Of a stretch of 39,737 bases of DNA, positions 20,140 to 28,000 are shown in pieces. Source of the DNA: a virus. Position numbers and translations under genes: made by a program. The stretch's first letter is position 1. Each line of letters opens with the position of its first letter. The DNA lies in the IMG/VR virus record IMGVR_UViG_3300006922_000062, positions 1 to 39,737 of that record; one strand, written 5' to 3'. The notes beneath the pieces are model-generated. The model did no database searches. It saw only the letters and a program-made list of their open reading frames with translations, and was not told the DNA's origin.

Positions 20140-20896
20140 CTAAAAGTATCTCTTCTGCGCCTTCTGGCGCTTCTATAGAATACAGAGCCTCTCTCAAACG
20201 AGATATCTCTTCTAGTACTCTCGAGTTATTATTAGACTCGCCCATCTTAATCATGAACTCTGCTTTGGTCTTTCTAGTTTGAACCAACTTGTCCAACCAC
20301 TTCTCACGTCGCTTCTCCAATCTATCAATCATTTCTATGATTGGGTGTAGCTTAGTTGTTTCAGCTCTATCTCCATTCTCATTAAAACCAGTAATATCTG
20401 TCATCATAAAATCACGTCCATCACCTTTTTTATCGCCTTGAGATAAAACCATTAAGCTGCGGTTTTTATACAAGTCTATTAAAGCTAACTCATTCACTAT
20501 AGACATTTCTACAGGATCATTAGGATCAACATCTAAGTGCTGCAAGTAGTCTATAATTTTTTGTTCTACAAAAAACTTTTCCATGACGCATTCGCGTCCA
20601 ACAGGATAATTAGATATCGGCCCAAAGTCCAGATTCCCTTCCACGTCCATATCCGGTATAGGGCAACGTTTAACGAACGGACATTTTTCAGGGCCTAGGC
20701 AGACTAAAGGCGCAGAAGCATGCACACCACTTTTTATTGCGCTAACAGACTGTTTGACGCGCGTTAATTTTTTACTGTCTAATCTTGCTAGATAACTGGA
20801 ATACTCATCACTAGATTTTGTTATAGTTTCGAAAAATTTGCCTTGGCGCAATTCTTTTGAATCATCTTTTTCAATTTTTACAAGTGAGTCTTTCAT
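20132..20896 (-). CDS. Four-cysteine protein, possible small terminase or packaging factor
   Basis: A 254-residue protein and the first gene of the minus-strand cluster, started by ATG at 20896 with AAGGA upstream. It has a Cys cluster C66-x5-C72-x5-C78-x24-C103 (around VCLGPEKCPFVKRCPI and GRECVMEKFF), probably a metal site. A helical region follows that contains DPNDPVEMSIVNELALIDLY, and then a Glu/Arg-rich C-terminus. I have a general memory of similar Cys-plus-helix proteins next to large terminases in other phages, but no certain family name. The position five genes from the portal and just before the nuclease fusion and TerL would fit a small terminase or DNA-recognition factor; that is inference. 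It overlaps the nuclease gene by 8 bases. Confidence 0.5.
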   Translation of the reverse strand: MKDSLVKIEKDDSKELRQGKFFETITKSSDEYSSYLARLDSKKLTRVKQSVSAIKSGVHASAPLVCLGPEKCPFVKRCPIPDMDVEGNLDFGPISNYPVGRECVMEKFFVEQKIIDYLQHLDVDPNDPVEMSIVNELALIDLYKNRSLMVLSQGDKKGDGRDFMMTDITGFNENGDRAETTKLHPIIEMIDRLEKRREKWLDKLVQTRKTKAEFMIKMGESNNNSRVLEEISRLREALYSIEAPEGAEEILLDD

Positions 20897-21218
20897 GCAA
20901 TCTTTTCCTTATATTTTATGTTTAATAATAGCATATTCCATTTTCTGGTTTAAAGGCAACGCCAGAATAGTATTTGATATGCATTTGACACCATTCAGGT
21001 GGTGGCTTTACACCAGCTTGATAACCAACTACCTCATGCTTTGGTCCTGGTGGCATTTAGTAGCAAGGTATAAAATATGGGGAGCTATGGCAATAACTTA
21101 TTGTTTGCATGCTATCATTGAGTTAAGTTTGAATTCTTACTTTTACAGCCCGCCCGCCATGAAACAGATTGCAGGTATCTTTTTACTGCTATCTGGCACT
21201 TATTTAATAATGAGGTGA
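20895..21218 (+). CDS. Small four-helix membrane protein, unknown
   Basis: A 107-residue, strongly hydrophobic protein that I start at the ATG at 20895, because a longer frame (from 20838) would lie inside the opposite gene. Four probable transmembrane helices: SFPYILCLIIAYSIFW, WWLYTSLITNYLMLW, GAMAITYCLHAIIELSL and KQIAGIFLLLSGTYLI. The topology is similar in size to small multidrug-resistance-type transporters, but no family-specific residues were recognised. Its start is within 2 bases of the start of the divergent minus-strand gene, so promoters of both would lie inside coding sequence. The start codon is uncertain; a later ATG at about 20980 is possible. Confidence 0.5.
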   Translation: MQSFPYILCLIIAYSIFWFKGNARIVFDMHLTPFRWWLYTSLITNYLMLWSWWHLVARYKIWGAMAITYCLHAIIELSLNSYFYSPPAMKQIAGIFLLLSGTYLIMR

Positions 21219-21221
21219 TAC

Positions 21222-21590
21222 ATGAATTCTACAGTAACCCTACCCAAAACCAAAAATTATCAACATGTCAGACACTGGGACTTGGTTGACATTTGGAAAG
21301 ACTCAGCTTCGCTTCAACCAATAGAAGTTAAGGTAGATACGCTTTGGAAGGAATATGAAGGGATTTATTGTTGGCTGGAAGTTGGTGACAAAGTTACTCA
21401 TGCTCATTTTTTGCACCATCTAGACAGGATAATGAGCGCTGACCTAAGTTACCCTATAATACTCTCTGAAGAAAACTACATTATGGATGGCGTGCATAGG
21501 CTTATGAAATGTAAGTACCTAGGTATAACGTCTATTCATTGTTTAAAATTTAAAAAAGACCCTGTGTCAAAAGGAAAAATTAATGCTTAA
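21222..21590 (+). CDS. ParB/sulfiredoxin-like domain protein
   Basis: A 122-residue protein. YPIILSEENYIMDGVHRLMKC contains DGVHR at residues 89-93, the DGxHR signature of the ParB N-terminal / sulfiredoxin superfamily, followed by the usual LGITSIHCLKF strand. It is shorter than ParB and has no visible DNA-binding domain. Proteins of this kind in phages often act as nucleotide-dependent switches or small nucleases, but the specific role is not readable here. The start follows GGTGAT close to the stop of the previous gene, and its end overlaps the next gene by 8 bases. Confidence 0.6.
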   Translation: MNSTVTLPKTKNYQHVRHWDLVDIWKDSASLQPIEVKVDTLWKEYEGIYCWLEVGDKVTHAHFLHHLDRIMSADLSYPIILSEENYIMDGVHRLMKCKYLGITSIHCLKFKKDPVSKGKINA

Positions 21591-21792
21591 AAGGCAGAAA
21601 ATATCTAAACTACCAATACAAGAGATAAACCAACATATCTCAGCATACGAAAGGATGCTTGATTTTTATCAAGATTATTTAAATACTAAAGGTGATTACA
21701 TTTACGTCAATGAGAGAGTCCAGTATTTAAATGGTAAATTAGCAGAATGTCTAATTGCGCGAGAAATCCATATAGAAGAAAACACCCAATAG
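21583..21792 (+). CDS. Small hypothetical protein
   Basis: A 69-residue, charged, mostly helical protein beginning MLKRQKISKLPIQEINQHI, overlapping the ParB-like gene by 8 bases. The centre has aromatic-rich heptads (YERMLDFYQDYL) that could form a coiled coil. No family recognised. Its end marks the boundary to a 340-base gene-free stretch and to the GC-richer block. Confidence 0.5.
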   Translation: MLKRQKISKLPIQEINQHISAYERMLDFYQDYLNTKGDYIYVNERVQYLNGKLAECLIAREIHIEENTQ

Positions 21793-22131
21793 GGCCAGCC
21801 TTAGTTTAAAATTAAAAAATTTAAATTTGAGCTTTTTAATATTAGCCGAAATAAAACAGGCACCTTTTCTATAAAAGCAAAAGATTGATTGATGAATCGG
21901 GGGAGAGTAGTTGGGTGATGTGTACGAATGATATAAATTATATTTAGAAAAGGCCCTATGGTTGGATCGAAATATATAAATTATATTTGGGGGTATTTAT
22001 ATTAATGGTGTTTTTGCACTCTTAGAGTTGCGAGCCCACCCCCGTTTGAGCATGGGTTAAGCTTCCCCCCTACACATCAGTGATAAATCACACACCTACA
22101 TCACTGATTTTTGCCCCAGAAGGACATTATT
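21793..22131 (+). promoter_or_regulatory. Gene-free junction with AT-rich repeats and a leader hairpin
   Basis: About 340 bases without a gene separate the AT-rich left part from the GC-richer block. The 15-base element ATATAAATTATATTT occurs twice (21931-21945, 21974-21988), 43 bases apart; its core ATATAA-A-TTATAT is a palindrome, so it could be an operator or a phage promoter. Further on, ATCAGTGAT (22076-22084) and ATCACTGAT (22100-22108) form a 9-bp perfect inverted repeat followed by TTTTT, 13 bases before the ribosome binding site. That could be an attenuator or a leader hairpin. A C-rich run lies between. Confidence 0.5.
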
Positions 22132-22602
22132 ATGGATACTTGGCAAATCATCGCCATCATCTTCACAACCCTTCACCTTGCTTTCTTTTCACAATACTTT
22201 ATCTTGGGATGCTCTATCTTAGAGCATATTGAGAATAAGAAAATTGAAGCAGGTAACCGAGCATACGCTGCTTGGAAGCTTGGGTTTATCGCCCCTCGCA
22301 ACCTTGCTTATATAAATGCAATCGCCTCTCAGCCTTTCTACCTCTTTGAGGTGGCAAAGTGGGAGAACCTTCAGGTCTATCATCATGTTGATGGAACCTG
22401 GTATGACATTGATTCTGGTAACTTAAGGGGTTACGTCAAGATCAATAGGGAAGGCCAGATTGGTTTCAGTAAAAATCGGCATCTCGTAGAGAGTAAGTGT
22501 CGTATCATGCTCAGAGTTAGTGAGGGTGGGCTTTGCTATATCTTGGATCCTTCACTCAGAAAGAGTGAGAGAAACAGGTGGCATGAGCGCTGGTCCATCT
22601 AA
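22132..22602 (+). CDS. Membrane-anchored protein, unknown
   Basis: A 156-residue protein that I start at the ATG at 22132, with AAGGA 6 bases upstream; a longer TTG-started frame overlaps this site. An N-terminal hydrophobic segment (WQIIAIIFTTLHLAFFSQYFI, residues 4-24) is probably a membrane anchor or uncleaved signal. The rest is soluble, with beta-rich stretches such as VYHHVDGTWYDIDSG. No family recognised. It is followed by the first copy of the repeated terminator/leader unit. Its GC content and codon use match the genes that follow and differ from the left cluster. Confidence 0.6.
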   Translation: MDTWQIIAIIFTTLHLAFFSQYFILGCSILEHIENKKIEAGNRAYAAWKLGFIAPRNLAYINAIASQPFYLFEVAKWENLQVYHHVDGTWYDIDSGNLRGYVKINREGQIGFSKNRHLVESKCRIMLRVSEGGLCYILDPSLRKSERNRWHERWSI

Positions 22603-22633
22603 ATTTTATCCTAGAAAAGTGCTATGTTTTCGG

Positions 22634-22657
22634 AAGCCCCCTTCGGGGCTTTTTTTA
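22634..22657 (+). terminator. Intrinsic terminator, copy 1 of repeated unit
   Basis: AAGCCCC-CTTC-GGGGCTT hairpin followed by seven T, then AATTTA. The same arrangement ends the next genes. Confidence 0.85.
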
Positions 22658-22672
22658 ATTTACCCTACTTCA

Positions 22673-22694
22673 ATGGATGCTTAAGCACATCCAT
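22673..22694 (+). promoter_or_regulatory. Leader hairpin, copy 1
   Basis: ATGGATG (22673-22679) and CATCCAT (22688-22694), a perfect 7-bp stem, sits about 16 bases after the T-run. It begins with AATGG, as in copies 2 and 3. The stretch between the TTTTTTTAATTT box and this hairpin may contain a promoter. Confidence 0.5.
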
Positions 22695-22766
22695 CTCTCA
22701 TGTTGAGGGTAAAGCGCACCAGTGCAATGCTTCTACGCAATTCTTCGTTGTCGGAAGGACATCATC

Positions 22767-24056
22767 ATGCGTAACTTATCTATCCTTGCCTTTATTGGCT
22801 TCCTATTCTTATTCACTGGCTGCGGCGTTGTGCGCAATGTGGCCTCAACCCTCAACCACGAGATCTGCGAAAAGAGCTACAACAAGTTTGTATGCCCAAC
22901 CGTATCTGAACCAGCACATACACCCCTCTGCTATGGGGTAAGTGTACGCACCACTGCCGGAGTCGATAACTTTGCCCATACCGATCAGGGGCCATTTTGC
23001 AAGAAACTCCAAAATGAGGCTACGCGTAAAGCCTTCCAATCAAAGCCAGGGACAACCTGCGCCATCAAAGGCAAGGGTAAATTTCAGAAGGTTGTATGTG
23101 CCGGCTTCCATCACGCTGGCGGCATCTTACTCATCCTCTTGACGCTTCTTTGGGGGCGTGGTTTACGCGATCTTATGGTCGCTAGTGTAGAGAATGAAGA
23201 TACCCGTCGCCCCTTTGATGGAATGTGGGAGGGGTGCAGAGTGATGATTATCGCCTGCATTGGGGCTGTGGTTTTACTAGCGTTAACCACAAACGCTTAT
23301 AGCCAGCCTTGTGTCAACAAGGCTTATACAATAAGTCAACCGTCTGACATCTTGGAGTGCGAGATGACCCTCTCCACTCCAGAGAGCAACATGAGGTATA
23401 CTTTAGCGGCCCTAAATTTGGCTCAAGATAAAGTCTGCAATATACACCATCCGAACATGGGCATTGTAGCTTGCTACGACCTCTATGACGAGGCCCGCGC
23501 CCTCTTTAAGGCGAGGGCAGCCTTGTTGATGCTGAAAGAAGCGACACGAATCGTTGATATCAATGAAAGCGTCACGACCCCCACGCCATGTGGGGCAAAT
23601 AAGCACTTGTGTGCTTCAGTGGGATGGGATAAGGCAAGTGGAATCGGCCTATTCTTTTCCTTCATCATTTCTTTACTCCTCTCTCGTCGCAAGACGAGAG
23701 AGGAGTGGTTCGGTTTTGAAACACTCCTGTACAGGGAGACGAGGAACGCCGTTTGGGCAATCGAGGACGAGCTATACAAAGCTCGTTGGATCGAGCGTGT
23801 GATTGAGGCTGCAATCACTCTCGCAGCCTTCTCTTTTGGGGGGCTCGTATTAGGGATTACATCCACCTTCTTGGCCCAGAAGAGATACGGGTGGGCGAGC
23901 ATCTTCTGTGTGTTCGTATCAGTTCTCCTCTGGGGCTCTGCCCTGGAATGGATCCTTTTTGTACTCAAAGCATTAACGTGCTTCCTCTCAAACACTGAGG
24001 AGGGGTTCCGTTTCGTTAGGTGGGCGCTCCATCAGCGATGGAAACGTCAACTGTAA
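22767..24056 (+). CDS. Putative lipoprotein-like, multi-membrane-pass protein with Cys-rich extracytoplasmic parts
   Basis: A 429-residue protein. I start at ATG 22767 (AAGGA upstream) rather than an upstream frame. The N-terminus MRNLSILAFIGFLFLFTGCG is a lipobox-like signal (Cys19), which would make it a lipoprotein in a Gram-negative host. More hydrophobic helices are seen at about residues 117-130, 158-174, 292-306, 346-369 and 378-404. The regions between helices are rich in Cys (C34, C43, C55, C78, C98; then C182, C198, C224, C236, C275, C282) and probably disulfide-linked outside the cytoplasm. A basic segment (SRRKTREEW) at 306-314 would be cytoplasmic. Function unknown. It lies in the same operon-like block as the polymerase candidate. 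Confidence 0.6.
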   Translation: MRNLSILAFIGFLFLFTGCGVVRNVASTLNHEICEKSYNKFVCPTVSEPAHTPLCYGVSVRTTAGVDNFAHTDQGPFCKKLQNEATRKAFQSKPGTTCAIKGKGKFQKVVCAGFHHAGGILLILLTLLWGRGLRDLMVASVENEDTRRPFDGMWEGCRVMIIACIGAVVLLALTTNAYSQPCVNKAYTISQPSDILECEMTLSTPESNMRYTLAALNLAQDKVCNIHHPNMGIVACYDLYDEARALFKARAALLMLKEATRIVDINESVTTPTPCGANKHLCASVGWDKASGIGLFFSFIISLLLSRRKTREEWFGFETLLYRETRNAVWAIEDELYKARWIERVIEAAITLAAFSFGGLVLGITSTFLAQKRYGWASIFCVFVSVLLWGSALEWILFVLKALTCFLSNTEEGFRFVRWALHQRWKRQL

Positions 24057-24090
24057 GTAAAACAATCAAAAAAGTATTTATGTTTTTTGG

Positions 24091-24114
24091 AGCTCCCTTT
24101 TGGGAGCTTTTTTT
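24091..24114 (+). terminator. Intrinsic terminator, copy 2 of repeated unit
   Basis: AGCTCCC-TTTT-GGGAGCT hairpin followed by a T-run and AATTTA. The preceding ATGTTTT and the following bases align with copy 1, so the whole unit is a conserved repeat. Confidence 0.85.
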
Positions 24115-24131
24115 AATTTACTCCTTTTAAT

Positions 24132-24149
24132 GGGGGTTTAACATCCTCC
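24132..24149 (+). promoter_or_regulatory. Leader hairpin, copy 2
   Basis: GGGGG (24132-24136) pairs with CCTCC (24145-24149), with one G-T pair, just after AATGG. It is weaker than copies 1 and 3 but at the same relative place. The distance from AATTT to AATGG is 9-10 bases in all three copies. Confidence 0.4.
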
Positions 24150-24209
24150 TTTGTAATTCTGCATAAAAAAAAGTGTAACCTAAATGTAGCCAAATACAGG
24201 AGTATTACT

Positions 24210-24848
24210 ATGGCTTATAAAATCTTTAACAACACAGGGCGAGCCCTGTGCAGCGAAAGAGAGAATGGTTTTATTGTTCTCTTCTCAGAAAAAAGAGATT
24301 TCAAAGACTACCAATTCAACGACCTCGACGGAAAAGCGATAGTAGAGGCGATCTGGAGTCCAAGCGGTTTTGTTGACGCTCACTATTTCTTCTTCAGCAA
24401 AGTCTGGTTTTCTGCAGACAAGGTGAGATCATTCAACGATCTGTGCATCGTAAAGCGTGATCCAGCGTACCCAGAGCGCTTCATCGAAACACCTGTCAAG
24501 GAACTTAAAGAGAGCGTATTCCAGGCAATTCTTTCATGTTCATTTGACGGTGTTTCTGATGACGAGCTTCAAGACCTTGCTAATCTTCGATCCACATTTG
24601 AAGATGATCTTCGTCGCGCAAGAGACGAGGTAGAGAGATTCGCGCATTCGTGGAGATGCAGGGATGGGAGCGTTCTCCCAGCACACGATCAAAAGGTCAT
24701 TATCCAGCTCCGTGAAGAAGAAAAGAAGAGGGTCGACCCATCACTGTTGCTCCATTCCTATCACCACCTTATGATGGAGTTCAGAAGAGAGCTCCATCGC
24801 AGAGGACTAATTCTGAGAATGGGGAACATCGTTCCTTTTCAATATTGA
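24210..24848 (+). CDS. Hypothetical soluble protein
   Basis: A 212-residue protein starting MAYKIFNNTGRALC, with ACAGGAG upstream. It has no signal peptide or membrane helix. The first half is beta-rich (GFIVLFSEKRDFKDYQF; HYFFFSKVWFSADKV); the second half is highly charged and helical, with a run of Arg, Glu and Asp around residues 125-190 that suggests a coiled coil or nucleic-acid contact surface. No family recognised. It lies between the membrane protein and the polymerase candidate, with terminator/leader units on both sides, so it may form its own transcription unit. Confidence 0.6.
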   Translation: MAYKIFNNTGRALCSERENGFIVLFSEKRDFKDYQFNDLDGKAIVEAIWSPSGFVDAHYFFFSKVWFSADKVRSFNDLCIVKRDPAYPERFIETPVKELKESVFQAILSCSFDGVSDDELQDLANLRSTFEDDLRRARDEVERFAHSWRCRDGSVLPAHDQKVIIQLREEEKKRVDPSLLLHSYHHLMMEFRRELHRRGLILRMGNIVPFQY

Positions 24849-24887
24849 TCGCTAAAAGAGCCAACTGAAGATTAAGAAACACCTAAA

Positions 24888-24925
24888 GCCCTGGAGTGCA
24901 CCACCGCACTTCGGGGCAGTTTTTT
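24888..24925 (+). terminator. Intrinsic terminator, copy 3 of repeated unit
   Basis: A longer stem: GCCC..GAGTGC with loop ACCACC and GCACTTCGGGGC, followed by six T and AATTT. It precedes the polymerase candidate gene. Confidence 0.8.
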
Positions 24926-24941
24926 AATTTGTTTCCTTTAA

Positions 24942-24965
24942 TGGAGAGATTATAGCAACTCTCCA
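24942..24965 (+). promoter_or_regulatory. Leader hairpin, copy 3
   Basis: TGGAGAG (24942-24948) and CTCTCCA (24959-24965) form a perfect 7-bp stem, about 70 bases before the polymerase start codon. As in copies 1 and 2 it starts with AATGG about 9 bases after AATTT. Confidence 0.5.
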
Positions 24966-25036
24966 GCCTTCAGAATAGAAGGTGCCATTAGGCTTCGTGG
25001 TATACACACAACCCCCTACAGAAAGGGACTGAGACA

Positions 25037-28000
25037 ATGCGTAAAGCAATTTTCTCACTTTTCCTTGGCCTGCTGTGGGCAGCTAGCTGTTATTCAGTCT
25101 ATGTTGCTCCTCTAGCATTGCCTGCGTCCGCCGTGGATGCAGCGCCAATTGTTCATCCTTCAGCAGAGGTCGCAAAACCTCTTGCTACCAACCGCACTGA
25201 CAACGCAACTGCTGAGATTGACCATCTTCGCAGTACTACTATTAACAGTGGAAGCCCTACCCCTAGTCAAGGTACCTTCCCCATTAATAACCCTAACGCA
25301 TTACGTCCTCGTCGTAGAGGTATTATGCGTCGCAGAAAGCTGAAGTCACGAAAGGGCAACCGCCTTGTTAGTGATGCCTTTATCAAATTTGTCTTTGGTT
25401 ACCACCGTGTAACTTACATGAGTGGCAATTGGCTGTGTTACGAAGAGACGCCTTACACAGAGGCAGACTTCAAAGTGAGTAAACCAGCTAAAGCTCGTAA
25501 GAAAGCGAAGAAATCCTGGCGTCAGCTAAAGGGTGAGGCAACACGTCTTTACCAGAAGGCTGCAAAGCTTCGTAAGCGCAATCCAGAATATCCGCCTGCA
25601 ATAGCCTGTGCGGTGTTTGCCAAAGCACAAAAACTTCATCATAAAGCCAATGATATGAAGAAGGCATTAAAAGAGGCTCAACCGACAGCACGTCAACAGC
25701 GTTCATTCCGACGCTCAGTGTTGAGAGCGGAAGCCAAAACTTGCGAGCAGTTTATCAAAGCTGAGTTAGTGAGCAATGTGGACCAAGCTAAAGAGCTGAT
25801 TCAAAAGGTCCTCAGTGGTGACACTAATGGAGCTGCATTGAGACTATTACAAAAATCTCAATTAGGGCGCATTTACGTAAAATATGGTATCCTCCAGGCG
25901 CCGATGAAAGAGGAAGAAGTCGAGAGACCTACGAACCCAGTAGTCAGACACATCAAAGTAGCAGAAACCCCTGCAAGGGTATGGACCCCATTGATGCGTG
26001 CAGCGATTATAGTTATTGCACCACTCATGCTAGGTATGGATGCGGATGTAGGTACCGTCGCAGAAGTCACTTATGCTAGTGCTTCTGGTGGTATTTTAAT
26101 GATGACCCTGAAGAACGTCTTGAATACTCCAGCCCGTAAGCGTGAAGCAGCGCAAGACGGGTACAATCGTTACGCAGAGCAGTCGATCAAAGCTGCAAAG
26201 GGTAGTGAATGGGATGTTTTCTCCCTCATGCGATTCAGTCGCAGTGGTAAAGGTGCGCCGATCACCAACGGCAAAGCCCACGATACTGACAAGCAGAAGG
26301 GTCGTGCTGTCCGTATTATTCAAGATAGCATCGGCGGGGCGTACTGCCCAAAGGTAAAGTCATTCGCCAGGATGCTTGGAATTGAACTCGGCGTGGACAA
26401 CTGTCTCCGTTATGAAGTTGACGACCAAATGGATGAGGTACTAAAAGCTGACGTCGTCGAGATCTTAATGGCAGCCAGCTTTGTTATTCTTTGTGACGGC
26501 TTTGCTGTTCACAAGAGCATTGCTCGCCCCTTCATTGAGTACGGGGAGACTATGTTCGGCAATGCTGTAGCTGTGCGCTCTTACTTCCGCAGTCTAATCA
26601 CCACACCAGAGCTCTACACGGTCAACCAGGACTTACCTATCTTCTTGGGTGACCTCGATGAGCTTATGGGATGGGCGGAGAACGATGGTGGCGCTGTGCA
26701 TACCAATCGCCTGAGCGTGAGCATGCAGTTCCGAGGGATCGCGAAAGTGCTTGAGGCGAAGTACCGCATCTTGTCCAAGGGCATCACAACTTCTGCTAAG
26801 GTTATTGCTGACATCACTGATGACGTCGACAAGCCTGTCTTCGTCAACTATGAAGGCGATGAGGAAGGCCACATCAAGGGTGAGGTTCGCCTAAGCAAAA
26901 AGGTTGACGAGTGCATCCGTGTTGCAGTAGAGGAAGAATTCAACGCTCTGCATGCTGTTAACACGGCGACTAAAGAGCAGCTTTGCTTAGTTGCAGGAAT
27001 TGGCCCTAAGACCGCTGAAAAGATCGTTGAAGCTCGTAATGCTGCAGGTGGGGCATTCGCTGACATGGATGCGTTCTACAACGTGTCAAGGCGCCTTGAT
27101 CCCAGCAACCCGGACGCGCTTCGCGTCTTGCGTTGGTCTTTTGGCCACAAGGGCCGTGTTTACTCAGTGGGCCTATTCCTTGACAAGGGTTGTCTCAAGG
27201 GAGAAGACAAGAATGCTTGGGACTGGAACAAGCTCAACTTCTTCGGCGTCAACGGCCAAAATGTCGACTTCTGGTCTATCGCTATCGACCAGATTGGCGG
27301 CAAGATCAGCTTGGGCTGGCAGGTAGTCCAGTTATTAGACGCTGACTTCATCGGCGGTTTGTTCAAGAACACTGATGGTAGTCTTGGAATCGCGGCCCAA
27401 AAGTTAGCGCGCCAGATCGACAATGCAATCGAGCAGGAACACCCTCTTTGTAAGCATCTCCTTGATGCAATTGAAGACAAGGGCGGTGACATTGAAAACT
27501 TGATGTCAGCCGTAAAAGCTATTTCCGTGCTTCAGGGCCTCGGGAAGACCGCCTCTAAGCGCATCAGCAATGGTCTCGGTGCGAAGGCAGGATCTTACTA
27601 TGTTCAGATGATCGACATGGGTGGCGACTGGGTAATTATCAAAACACCCAAGGCCAAGGATGGCAAGGGTTACAAGCGATGGGCTACTTGCTTCTTCGGT
27701 CGTACACCGAACCAGGGGCACGAGACCGTCCGCGCACCTATGGCGCTATCACCAACTTATGTCGGTGGATTCTTGAGGGATTATCTTGATAATGGCTTTG
27801 ACGCTGTAGAGAAGCACGGCAAACAAGCCGTAAAATTCGTTATGGGTCTCAATGATGCTTGTGGTCATGATACCGATGTAGTACGTCTTCGCTGCCGTGC
27901 GATCTTGACGATGCTCCCAGCTGTAATTGATGGAATTGCTTTAGTCGACTCAACTCTACAACAAAAGGTATGCGGCGACAATGATGGCGACCGTAACATG

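Noticed and set aside
23483-23995. 170-codon minus-strand open frame
   Set aside because: Antisense shadow of the lipoprotein-like gene; the plus-strand frame has the terminator, ribosome binding site and membrane pattern.
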